Below, in pieces: positions 6,447-13,733 of a stretch of 14,118 nt of DNA. Position 1 is the first letter of the stretch. Each line of letters opens with the position of its first letter. Origin of the DNA: Spirochaetales bacterium (lineage in GTDB: Bacteria > Spirochaetota > Spirochaetia > DSM-27196 > SLST01); assembly GCA_007130265.1 (NCBI GenBank), contig SLST01000212.1, forward strand, positions 1 through 14,118. Reading direction: 5' to 3'. The notes below the pieces were generated by a model that was not told the DNA's origin, did no database searches, and saw nothing but the letters and a program-made list of their open reading frames with translations. The translations under genes were made by a program, and so were the position numbers.

Positions 6447-9400
6447 ATGTCGAGCGCATCACATCGCGAGGAACCGCACCAGCAGACGGTACGCGTCGAC
6501 CTTCACTGCCACTCGGATGAGAGCGACGGATACTATTCGCCCCGGGAGGTCGCTGATCTCGTCGCGGAGGCCGACGTCAGGTTTGCCGCGCTCACCGATC
6601 ATCAGACGGTTGCCGGACTCAAGCCCTTCCACGACGCAGCCGCGCGGCATGGAATCAGCGAGTTCGCCGGCGCGGAGGTCCACGCGCTCGACGAAGGCGT
6701 GGAACTACATCTTCTCGCCTACGGGTTCGCGCCGGACAGCGCGGCTATGCGGGAGCTCGAGAAGACCGTTCCCGACGTCGAGCGTGCGATCGCGGCCATC
6801 CACGAGGCCGATGGGATCGCCGTGCTCGCGCATCCGCTGAACGGCGGCCGGGGAGGCGACGACGTCGAAGCGGTCGTCGAGCGACTCGCAGCCTTCGGAC
6901 TCGACGGGCTCGAGGCGTACTACAAGCCGTATGCGCGGGAAGACTGCGAGCGGCTTGTTGCCCTCGCGGACCGATTCGGGCTGCTCACCTCCGCGGGAAG
7001 CGATTTCCACGGGCCACGCCACGATAGCGCCCACGGACCCGGAGTCGACATGCCGGTCGCACGGTGGAAGCAGTTTCGCGAATCCCTGGGCGATCACGCG
7101 CGCAACGGAGTCCATGTGGGATCGACGGAGGCCCCCGCCGCGGCGCCGCGCAACGGCGAGATAAACTGGGCCTGGCTCTTTCTCCGTATCGTTCTTCCGT
7201 CGCTCCTCGTCATCGGCTTCTTCGTCGTGCTGCTCTTCGCCTTCCTCATCCCGTCGATGGAGGAGCGGTTGCTCGAACGAAAGCGCGTTACCACGAGCGA
7301 GCTGACCAACTCCGCCTGGAGCATCCTCCGGGACTACCACCGGGAAGTCGAGGAAGGGTCGATGGACGAGGCCGAGGCACAGCGCGCGGCGATCGAGCGG
7401 GTGCGCCGGATGCGCTACGGTCCCGACGACATGGACTACTTCTGGATCACCGACATGCACCCGCGGATGATCATGCATCCCTATCGTGATGACCTCGAGG
7501 GCGCGGATCTCACCGACTTCACCGATCCCGACGGCGTGCGCCCCTTCGTGGAGTTCGTCGACGCGGTCCGCGAACAGTCATCCGGGTATGTGACCTACGT
7601 GTGGCAGTGGCAGGACGACCCCGACCGCCTCGAGGCAAAGGAGTCGTATGTCCGCGAGTTCGAGCCCTGGGGCTGGGTCATCGGCACGGGACTCTACGTC
7701 GACGACGTGCAGCAGGAGATCCAGGCAATCTCCGGACGCATGGTCGACATGTCGTTCATCGTCACCGTGATCGCCGCGGGCCTGCTGCTGACCGTCGCGT
7801 ACCAGAGCCTCAAGGTGGAGCGCAGGCGCAGCGCGGCCGAGCGCGAGCTACGCGTCTCGCACGAGCGGTACCGGGCGCTCGTCGAGTCGTCGACCGGAGG
7901 CACCCTCCTTCTCGTCGACGGACGATGCACCTACGCGAACCGGACGGTGCTCGACATGCTCGGGTACAACGCCGCGGAGCTCGCCTTTCTCGACATCCAC
8001 GATCTCGTGATCACCGACGACGATGCCGCCGTCGAGACCGTTGACCGAATCAGCTCAGGCGGTGAGATTCGTGATGCGATCGAGGCGCCGCTGAGGCGGC
8101 GCGACGGGACGTCGGTCCTCGCGCTCATATCCGCCTCCCCGGTCTACTTCTCCGGCAGGAAGGGCGTCATCCTCACCGTCCAGCACGTCACGCGACACCA
8201 GGAGCTGCGCGAGGAGCTCGGCGAGAGCCGGGCGAAGTACGAAGCGCTCGCGCAGAACATCAGCAGTGGAGTCTTTCGCGCCGCTCTTGACGAAGACACG
8301 ACCATATTCGAGATGAACCCCGCGGCGGGAAGGATCTTTGGGCACGACCACGATGGGTCAACGGCGCTCCCGTTTCGCCGCATCGTGGCTGATTCAGCGG
8401 CGTACGAGTCGTTCCGCAGGCGCCTCCGTTCCGACGGGGCGGTGAGGGACATGATCGTCCAGATCAGGAAGACCGACGGTGGGTTCGCGATGGTGAACCT
8501 CTCCGCGGTCGTCTCGGACACCCGGGAGACCAAGCACGGCGTCTGCGCGGCGATCATGGAGGACGTCTCCGAGCGCAGGCGTTCGGAGATCGAGCGGGAC
8601 AACCTCATATCGCAGCTGCAGACGTCGCTGCTCTTTCTGATCGAACCGGTGGCGAACTCGATGAGCGATCCGGTGACGTGTCGGCTCGACGCCTCGATCG
8701 CGCACGTCGTGCGGGCGATGAGCAGGGCCGACGTCGACGCCGTGGCGGTCATGGGCCCCGGTGAGGAGTTGCTGGGGATCGTCACCGACCATGACATACG
8801 CGAGCGCGTCGTCGCCGCCGGGCTCGACACGAGTCAGCCCGTCTCACGCGTGATGAGCGCCCCGGTCGTGACGATCAGCGAGAGTGCGCCTCTCTTCGAG
8901 GCGTTCATGCTCGAGCGCGAGCGGGGTATCGACCATCTCGCCGTGGCCGACGGCGCGGGAAGGCTCGTCGGCGTCATTCGCAGCAGCCGCACCGTCAGGC
9001 TCGACCGCTACTCGCTCGTCGTCCTGACGCACCAGATCGAGCGTGCGCGAACGATCGAAGACCTCCGCGAGTCGCATGATCGGCTCCCCACGCTCGTGGG
9101 CTCGCTCGTCGACTCCGGCGCCCGACCCGAGAATATCTGCCACGTGACGACGGCCGCCTCCGACGCGATCGTCGAGCGCGTGATCGCGCTCGTGCTCGAA
9201 GAGCTCGGACCGGCGCCGGCGCGGTACGCGTTTCTCGCGCTCGGCAGCGAGGCGCGCGAGGAACAGACGCTCGCCACCGACCAGGACAATGCGCTCGTCT
9301 ACGAAGATGCCGCCGCCGCCTCGCGAGACGTGCAGACGTACTTTCTGAAGTTCGGGGAGCTTGTCTGTGACGCGCTCGACGAGATAGGCTATCGCCACTG

Positions 9401-10049
9401 CCGAGGCGACACGATGGCCAAGAATCCGAAGTGGAACCAGCCGCTCGGCGCCTGGAAACGGTATTTCTCCCAGTGGATCGCCGAGCCCGACCGGCGTGCG
9501 CTTGCGCACTGCAACATCTTCTTCGACCAGCGCTGCGTGTACGGCGAGCAGTCGCTCATCAGAGAGCTATGGCGCCACGTCGACGAGGAGCTCGCCGCGC
9601 ATCCGGCCTTCTTCTCGCATATGGGACTCAACACCGTTCAGTACAAGCCGCCCGTCGGACTGTTCGGGAAGATCGTCACCGGCTCATCGGGTGAGGCGTC
9701 GAACACCTTCAATATCAAGGAGGCGATGGTTCCCATCGTGAACTTCGCCCGTCTGTACGCGCTGCGGCACCACCTCGAGGAGACGAATACGTTCGACCGG
9801 CTCGAACAGCTGCGAACCCTCGGCGTGCTTCAGGACGAGAGCGCGCGAGGTTTGTCGCAGGCGTACGGCCATCTCATGCAGCTGCGCTACCGCCACCAGG
9901 TGGAGATGGTGCATTCCGGCAGCCCGCCGGACAACTCGATCGATCCCAAACGACTCACCCAGCTGGAAGCCGGACTGCTGAAAAACACCTTCTCCCAGAT
10001 CTCGGTGATCCAGAAGAAGGTGGGATACGAGTTCCGGGCTACCGCCTGA
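6447..10049 (+). CDS. PHP phosphoesterase-Cache-PAS-PAS-CBS-DUF294 nucleotidyltransferase fusion
   Basis: This is a 1200-residue multidomain membrane signalling protein (numbered from ATG 6447; ATG 6438 would add three residues). Residues 15-225 form a PHP metallo-phosphoesterase with the expected metal ligands present: H20, H22, D27, H52, E77, H88, H129, D186, H188. A transmembrane helix (243-268) leads to a predicted periplasmic Cache_2-type sensor (270-431; Y-F-W-I-T-D-M and W-G-W-V-I-G-T-G motifs). A second helix (435-454) and a charged linker follow. Then come PAS1 (about 474-583), PAS2 (598-707), paired CBS domains (738-852), and a DUF294/GlnD-like nucleotidyltransferase with G933-S934, D945-x-D947 and D1027. 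The substrate-binding-like tail (about 1045-1192) carries the family motif K-P-P-V-G-L-F. DUF294-CBS proteins usually have a cyclic-nucleotide domain in front, not PHP-Cache-PAS. The 3' end is 4 nt from an acetate-type symporter gene. Domain calls are firm; reaction and target are unknown. Confidence 0.92.
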   Translation: MSSASHREEPHQQTVRVDLHCHSDESDGYYSPREVADLVAEADVRFAALTDHQTVAGLKPFHDAAARHGISEFAGAEVHALDEGVELHLLAYGFAPDSAAMRELEKTVPDVERAIAAIHEADGIAVLAHPLNGGRGGDDVEAVVERLAAFGLDGLEAYYKPYAREDCERLVALADRFGLLTSAGSDFHGPRHDSAHGPGVDMPVARWKQFRESLGDHARNGVHVGSTEAPAAAPRNGEINWAWLFLRIVLPSLLVIGFFVVLLFAFLIPSMEERLLERKRVTTSELTNSAWSILRDYHREVEEGSMDEAEAQRAAIERVRRMRYGPDDMDYFWITDMHPRMIMHPYRDDLEGADLTDFTDPDGVRPFVEFVDAVREQSSGYVTYVWQWQDDPDRLEAKESYVREFEPWGWVIGTGLYVDDVQQEIQAISGRMVDMSFIVTVIAAGLLLTVAYQSLKVERRRSAAERELRVSHERYRALVESSTGGTLLLVDGRCTYANRTVLDMLGYNAAELAFLDIHDLVITDDDAAVETVDRISSGGEIRDAIEAPLRRRDGTSVLALISASPVYFSGRKGVILTVQHVTRHQELREELGESRAKYEALAQNISSGVFRAALDEDTTIFEMNPAAGRIFGHDHDGSTALPFRRIVADSAAYESFRRRLRSDGAVRDMIVQIRKTDGGFAMVNLSAVVSDTRETKHGVCAAIMEDVSERRRSEIERDNLISQLQTSLLFLIEPVANSMSDPVTCRLDASIAHVVRAMSRADVDAVAVMGPGEELLGIVTDHDIRERVVAAGLDTSQPVSRVMSAPVVTISESAPLFEAFMLERERGIDHLAVADGAGRLVGVIRSSRTVRLDRYSLVVLTHQIERARTIEDLRESHDRLPTLVGSLVDSGARPENICHVTTAASDAIVERVIALVLEELGPAPARYAFLALGSEAREEQTLATDQDNALVYEDAAAASRDVQTYFLKFGELVCDALDEIGYRHCRGDTMAKNPKWNQPLGAWKRYFSQWIAEPDRRALAHCNIFFDQRCVYGEQSLIRELWRHVDEELAAHPAFFSHMGLNTVQYKPPVGLFGKIVTGSSGEASNTFNIKEAMVPIVNFARLYALRHHLEETNTFDRLEQLRTLGVLQDESARGLSQAYGHLMQLRYRHQVEMVHSGSPPDNSIDPKRLTQLEAGLLKNTFSQISVIQKKVGYEFRATA

Positions 10050-10059
10050 GCGGTCAGGC
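10044..10059. terminator. Hairpin built from the two convergent stop codons
   Basis: GCCTGA-GCGG-TCAGGC is a perfect 6-bp stem with a 4-nt loop. The left arm ends with the TGA of the signalling gene and the right arm begins with the TGA (as TCA) of the symporter gene. It is the only structure in the 4-nt gap and may serve as a compact bidirectional terminator, though no T-run follows. Confidence 0.35.
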
Positions 10060-12144
10060 CACCGGCGTCGTCTGCTCCTTCTGCGCGGTGAAGAGCGACA
10101 CGACGACGAGCACGATGAAGCTCAGCGGGATCGAAACGATGCCGGGCTGGTTGATCGGCATGGGTGCGGTCGCGGGGTCGAGGCCGTAGCGGGCCCACAT
10201 GTCGGGGCTGAGCAGTATCAGCCCGACCGACGCGATGACCCCCACGAGAATCGAAGCGATGATCCCCGTGCCCGTCGTGCGCTTCCAGAAGAGCATCAGG
10301 ACGAGTGCCGGAAGGTTTGCCGACGCGGCAACCGCGAACGCCCAGCCCACGAGGAACGACACGTTCATGCCGCGGAACGCGATGCCGAGCACGATACCGA
10401 CGATCCCGACCACTACCGCAACGATCCGACCCGTGAGCACCTTCGCCGTGTCGGAGAACTCGCGGCGCAGCAGATTGCCCATCAGGTCGTGGGCGACCGC
10501 GCCTGAGGCGGCCATGATGAGCCCTGACACGGTTGCGAGGACGGTCGTGAAGGCGATCCCGGAGATCACCGCAAAGAGCACCTCGCCAAAGCTACGAGCC
10601 AGGAGCGGAGCACTCATGTTGCTCGTCTCCGGGTTCAGGGCTCCCGAGGCGACCGCACCGACTCCCAGGTACATCGTGAGGATGTAGAAGAGTCCGATCC
10701 CGGCGATCGCGACGATCGTCGACTTGCGCGCCGCCGCGGCGCTCGGCACCGTGTAGTACCTGATCAGGATGTGCGGAAGCGCCGAGGTGCCGAGGAAGAG
10801 CGCGAGCATGAGCGAGATGAAGTTGAGCCGGTTGAGCAGGGTTGTTGCGGCCGGTTCACCCTCACGCGCCTCGACGGGGAACATCAGTCCGGGACGCATG
10901 AAGGTCGACCCGGGAACCGGCTCCTCGTAGTAGACGGTGACTGCCTCACCGTTGGAGGCGGTGAAGGCGATCGTCTTCGGCTGCCGGACGACGGTGGCCT
11001 GATCGCTGAAAACGCTCAAGAGCCTGATCGGTCCCACTGCTCCGGTGCGCCCCTCGAACGCATCATCGATCTCCGTGACGCCACCCATCTGCCGCAGCCG
11101 GTTGGCCTGACCGGCGGGCGCGCCGTTGACGAGCACCGATCCGTCGGCCTGTACCGTCTGTGACTGCGTCTCGAGCAGGACGCCCCCGTCCGCGTCTTCA
11201 GAGAGAAGCATGAACCACTCGTCGAGCCGGACATGCGTCTCACCGTCATGCTGCTCCAACGACCAGTCCGCGGCCTGCGCTCTCTCGGTGTCGAAACGGA
11301 CCGTGCGGCCCTTTACATTCGCCGTGAACGTGCCCTCGTCGACCGGAAGCGCTTCGAACAGATGCGAGACGCGGTAGAACACGTGACTCGTCTCACCGGT
11401 ATACCGGTCGGTGACCACGTGACGGTCCACCACGCGTGCGCCCCGCAGGTCGACCTCCGGAGCCTCGTTCTGGAGCGCGAAGCCGACCTCGCTGAAGTGG
11501 TAGCTTTCGAGGCCCGCCACGCCCTCTTCAGTCGGGCGGTCGGCGGTGTCGATTCCGCGAACAAGGACCGCGATCGAGAGGACCGCGGCGAAGGTGAGCA
11601 GCAGTCCTCCGTTGAAGAACTGGACGTAGGTCGTCGAGGTCATGCCGCCGCCGGCAACGAGGAGGATGACCACCGTCCCGACGATGATCACTCCCCAGAA
11701 GTGCGGGATGCCGAGCAGCGGCTCCACGAGCACCCCGGCCCCCACCATCTGAGGGACGAGGTAGAAGAGCGAAACCACGAGAACGCTCAGTCCCGCGGCG
11801 AGCTGAATCCCCGGCCTGCTGAAGTTCCGGTTCAGCGCGTCGGGGAAGGTGAAGGTCCCCATCCGCTTCATCGGCTCGGCGATCACGAAGAGCGCGACGA
11901 TCCATCCGGCGAGAAACCCGATCGAATAGAGAAATCCATCGTACCCGAAGAATGCGATCAGACCGGCGATGCCGAGGAAGCTCGCGACGGAGAGGTAGCC
12001 GCCGGCGAAGGCGATCCCGTTGACGCCCCACGGAATCGAGCTGTTGGCGACGAAGTAGCCGCCCACGCTTGCCGCTTTGCGGCTCGCATACGCGGAGATA
12101 GCGAGTACGAGCGCGACGAAGACCACGAATACTGCGATTGCCAT
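10054..12144 (-). CDS. Acetate-type sodium:solute symporter with large external insertion
   Basis: This 696-residue SSS-family transporter is closest in pattern to ActP (cation/acetate symporter), which is about 550 residues. ActP-like stretches include S-x-x-G-Y-F-V-A, G-x-x-T-F-P-D-A-L (about 96-104), G-G-M-T-S-T-T-Y-V-Q (166-175), G-T-S-A-L-P-H-I-L-I-R-Y-Y-T-V (452-466) and V-A-H-D-L (550-554). Residues about 198-437 form a hydrophilic, beta-rich, charged segment with no membrane spans, where ActP has a loop of only ~45 residues. Transport of acetate or another short carboxylate with sodium is inferred from the family. The start lies 3 nt after the DUF485 stop and uses an AAGGAG embedded in that gene's last codons, so the two are translationally coupled. 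The DUF485 plus symporter arrangement matches the yjcH-actP pair. Family is sure, substrate moderately so. Confidence 0.9.
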   Translation of the reverse strand: MAIAVFVVFVALVLAISAYASRKAASVGGYFVANSSIPWGVNGIAFAGGYLSVASFLGIAGLIAFFGYDGFLYSIGFLAGWIVALFVIAEPMKRMGTFTFPDALNRNFSRPGIQLAAGLSVLVVSLFYLVPQMVGAGVLVEPLLGIPHFWGVIIVGTVVILLVAGGGMTSTTYVQFFNGGLLLTFAAVLSIAVLVRGIDTADRPTEEGVAGLESYHFSEVGFALQNEAPEVDLRGARVVDRHVVTDRYTGETSHVFYRVSHLFEALPVDEGTFTANVKGRTVRFDTERAQAADWSLEQHDGETHVRLDEWFMLLSEDADGGVLLETQSQTVQADGSVLVNGAPAGQANRLRQMGGVTEIDDAFEGRTGAVGPIRLLSVFSDQATVVRQPKTIAFTASNGEAVTVYYEEPVPGSTFMRPGLMFPVEAREGEPAATTLLNRLNFISLMLALFLGTSALPHILIRYYTVPSAAAARKSTIVAIAGIGLFYILTMYLGVGAVASGALNPETSNMSAPLLARSFGEVLFAVISGIAFTTVLATVSGLIMAASGAVAHDLMGNLLRREFSDTAKVLTGRIVAVVVGIVGIVLGIAFRGMNVSFLVGWAFAVAASANLPALVLMLFWKRTTGTGIIASILVGVIASVGLILLSPDMWARYGLDPATAPMPINQPGIVSIPLSFIVLVVVSLFTAQKEQTTPVA

Positions 12145-12147
12145 GCG

Positions 12148-12423
12148 CTACTCCTTCTCCGCTGCCGGTGCGCCCGTCGGCGGTACTCTGCACAGGTGGT
12201 TGTAGACGAGTGCAAAGATGATCGCCACGATGATCAGGCCAAGACCGTAAGCTACCGCGAGGTTGAGCCCAAGGACTGCGCGTACCCCCATCCAGGCAGG
12301 ACGGAAGACGCTGAGCGCGACGAATCCTGCGTAGATGACGGAATACAGGATCGTCATGCGGATCCCTATGCCGGACTTGCGGCGCTCGTACGCCTCCTCC
12401 GCCGTTGATGAGTGGTGTGCCAT
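12148..12423 (-). CDS. DUF485 small membrane protein (YjcH-like), symporter partner
   Basis: The 91-residue protein starts at the ATG 12421-12423 behind AAGGAGG with a 4-nt spacer. The cytosolic N-terminus is basic (Arg14-Arg15-Lys16). Two predicted membrane helices lie at about 24-40 and 55-75, and the second ends in the conserved-looking Tyr-Asn-His-Leu-Cys-Arg. This matches DUF485, the small protein found upstream of acetate/cation symporters (YjcH with ActP in E. coli). It probably assists or forms a complex with the symporter encoded immediately downstream; that role is inferred. It is the first gene of a two-gene operon with its own promoter in the 140-nt divergent region. Confidence 0.87.
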   Translation of the reverse strand: MAHHSSTAEEAYERRKSGIGIRMTILYSVIYAGFVALSVFRPAWMGVRAVLGLNLAVAYGLGLIIVAIIFALVYNHLCRVPPTGAPAAEKE

Positions 12424-12455
12424 GGAGCCTCCTTGATCTACCGCTGGGTGCGCCC

Positions 12456-12484
12456 ATCGTAGCACGGTTTTCCTGGTACGAAAA
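12456..12484 (-). promoter_or_regulatory. Candidate promoter for the DUF485-symporter operon
   Basis: On the minus strand an extended -10, TGC-TACGAT (hexamer 12456-12461, 4 of 6), is preceded by a weak -35, TTTTCG (12479-12484), at 17-nt spacing. The start would be about 25 nt before the DUF485 ATG. A GGTACG motif (12475-12480) overlaps the -35 side. Confidence 0.4.
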
Positions 12485-12501
12485 CTCATCGCGACGATCT
12501 C

Positions 12502-12530
12502 TTGTGGCCGTCTCCGGTACGCGGTATCAT
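12502..12530 (+). promoter_or_regulatory. Sigma70-type promoter for the PK_C-like/acetyltransferase operon
   Basis: TTGTGG (12502-12507, TTG core only) and TATCAT (12525-12530, 5 of 6) are separated by 17 nt. The transcript would begin near 12537, 27 nt before the ATG at 12564. Confidence 0.5.
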
Positions 12531-12541
12531 CGTAGCGTACC
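12516..12541. promoter_or_regulatory. Inverted repeat straddling the -10 box (candidate operator)
   Basis: Perfect 7-bp arms GGTACGC (12516-12522) and GCGTACC (12535-12541) flank a 12-bp spacer that contains the whole -10 hexamer. Arm centres are 19 bp apart, about two helical turns, as expected for a dimeric repressor. A related GGTACG lies at 12475-12480 in the opposing promoter, so one regulator could act on both operons. The 7-mer also occurs elsewhere in the window, so the symmetry rather than the single site is the evidence. Confidence 0.4.
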
Positions 12542-12559
12542 ACCACCTTAAGGAGGTGA
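12541..12559 (+). promoter_or_regulatory. Very strong Shine-Dalgarno inside a near-palindrome
   Basis: TAAGGAGGTGA (12549-12559) is an almost complete anti-16S match ahead of the ATG at 12564. The preceding bases form CACCACCTT, which pairs with AAGGAGGTG (12550-12558) apart from one mismatch, so the ribosome site could be masked in a hairpin. Confidence 0.5.
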
Positions 12560-12563
12560 GCCG

Positions 12564-13145
12564 ATGACCGGCGCCCGTCGAGAGACAATCTATTTCGCAG
12601 AGGGTGGGTCGCAGCACACGGCGGAAACCCTCGAGGCGGCCCTTCGGGTGATCAGCGATCGTGACGTGCGGTATCTCGTGGTCGCCTCCGGAGGCGGTAC
12701 GGTTCTCGAGGCGGCGAAGATGCTGCGCGAGGCAGGAATGACGGGCACCACGCTGGTAGGCGTGACGCTCCAGTCGGGCACTTGGAAGGAGTACGGCGAA
12801 CCCGACTGGAAGAAGCTCAATGAGGCGAAGGCGCTCGGAGCGTCTGTCCTCACCTGCACGCACTCACTCATGGGAAACGTCGAAGCGGCAATCCGAACGA
12901 AGTTTGGCGGTATGCCCCCGGTTGAGCTCATCGCCCACACGCTCTACACCTTCTCCCAGGGGACGAAGGTCGCGGTGGAGATCGTCCTGAGCGCGGTCGA
13001 TGCGGGACTCCTGCCCGCCGGTGAGGACGTCGTCGCCGTCGCGGGCACCGGTGGCGGAGCGGACACCGCGTACATCATCACCGCTGCTTCAACGGTGAGC
13101 TTCTTCGACCTGCGTGTGAAGGAGCTGCTCTGCAAGCCGTTGTAG
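12564..13145 (+). CDS. Stand-alone pyruvate kinase C-terminal (alpha/beta) domain protein
   Basis: The 193-residue protein matches the family annotated as pyruvate kinase alpha/beta domain-containing protein, a free copy of the C-terminal domain that in pyruvate kinase binds allosteric effectors. The catalytic barrel is absent, so it cannot be a pyruvate kinase. Family landmarks: V-A-S-G-G-G-T (40-46), T-C-T-H-S (97-101), K-F-G-G-M-P-P (113-119), Q-G-T-K-V-A-V-E (132-139), D-A-G-L-L-P (146-151), G-G-A-D-T-A (164-169) and the closing K-E-L-L-C-K-P-L. It is soluble. Its function is unknown; effector binding or a small-molecule enzyme activity are both possible. It heads an operon with the acetyltransferase 9 nt downstream and diverges from the symporter operon, suggesting a link to acetate/pyruvate metabolism. 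Confidence 0.88.
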   Translation: MTGARRETIYFAEGGSQHTAETLEAALRVISDRDVRYLVVASGGGTVLEAAKMLREAGMTGTTLVGVTLQSGTWKEYGEPDWKKLNEAKALGASVLTCTHSLMGNVEAAIRTKFGGMPPVELIAHTLYTFSQGTKVAVEIVLSAVDAGLLPAGEDVVAVAGTGGGADTAYIITAASTVSFFDLRVKELLCKPL

Positions 13146-13154
13146 GGAGGGCCC

Positions 13155-13733
13155 GTGCACGACAGCCCAGCCGCGCCGCGCTACTTCAGAAAACTCGTCG
13201 GTCCGCGCCTCTATCTGTCACCCATCAATGTCGACGACGCTGAACGGTACTGCGAGTGGCTCAACGACATGGAGGTCTCGCGGACGCTCACCCTCGCGCA
13301 CATGAACCTGTCGCTCGGCGCCGAGCGGGAGGCGCTCGAACGCCTGTCCCGCGGTCACAACTACGCAATCGTGCTCAAGGATAACGACGAGCTGATCGGA
13401 AATTGCGGACTGATCGACGTCAACCATCTCTGCCGTACCTGCGAGATCGGGCTGTTCATAGGTAACAAGACGCACTGGGGGAAGGGGTACGGGCCGCAGG
13501 CGATGCAGCTGCTGATGCAATACGCCTTCTCCTACCTGAACATCCGTAACATCATGCTGCGCGTCTACTCGTACAACGAACGGGCGATCACCGCCTACCG
13601 CAGGATCGGGTTCCGCGAGATCGGGCGGTGGCGAAGGGCGATGCCGCGGGAGGGTAAGGAGCACGACATCGTCTTTATGGACGTGCTCGATGAGGAGTTC
13701 GCCGCGGCCGGTCACCCGCCGTCCTTCGCCTGA
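13155..13733 (+). CDS. GNAT-family N-acetyltransferase (RimJ/RimL-like)
   Basis: The 192-residue protein starts at GTG 13155, four nt after GGGAGG, and 9 nt after the preceding stop codon. The acetyl-CoA-binding motif A is W108-G-K-G-Y-G113, preceded by a beta strand with Glu97-Ile-Gly-Leu-Phe-Ile. The downstream motif N141-E-R-A144-I-T-A-Y-R-R-I-G-F is typical of RimJ/RimL-like members, which acetylate protein N-termini, amino groups of small molecules, or sugars on nucleotides. The N-terminus R-L-Y-L-S-P-I (18-24) matches the family's R-L-x-L-R-P start. The substrate cannot be told from sequence. Its last 22 nt overlap the end of the convergent diguanylate cyclase gene. Confidence 0.88.
   Translation: MHDSPAAPRYFRKLVGPRLYLSPINVDDAERYCEWLNDMEVSRTLTLAHMNLSLGAEREALERLSRGHNYAIVLKDNDELIGNCGLIDVNHLCRTCEIGLFIGNKTHWGKGYGPQAMQLLMQYAFSYLNIRNIMLRVYSYNERAITAYRRIGFREIGRWRRAMPREGKEHDIVFMDVLDEEFAAAGHPPSFA

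Noticed and set aside
11233..12408. A 391-codon open frame antisense to the symporter and DUF485 genes
   Set aside because: It crosses two clear genes and their junction, and its translation is charged and low in complexity without any family motif.
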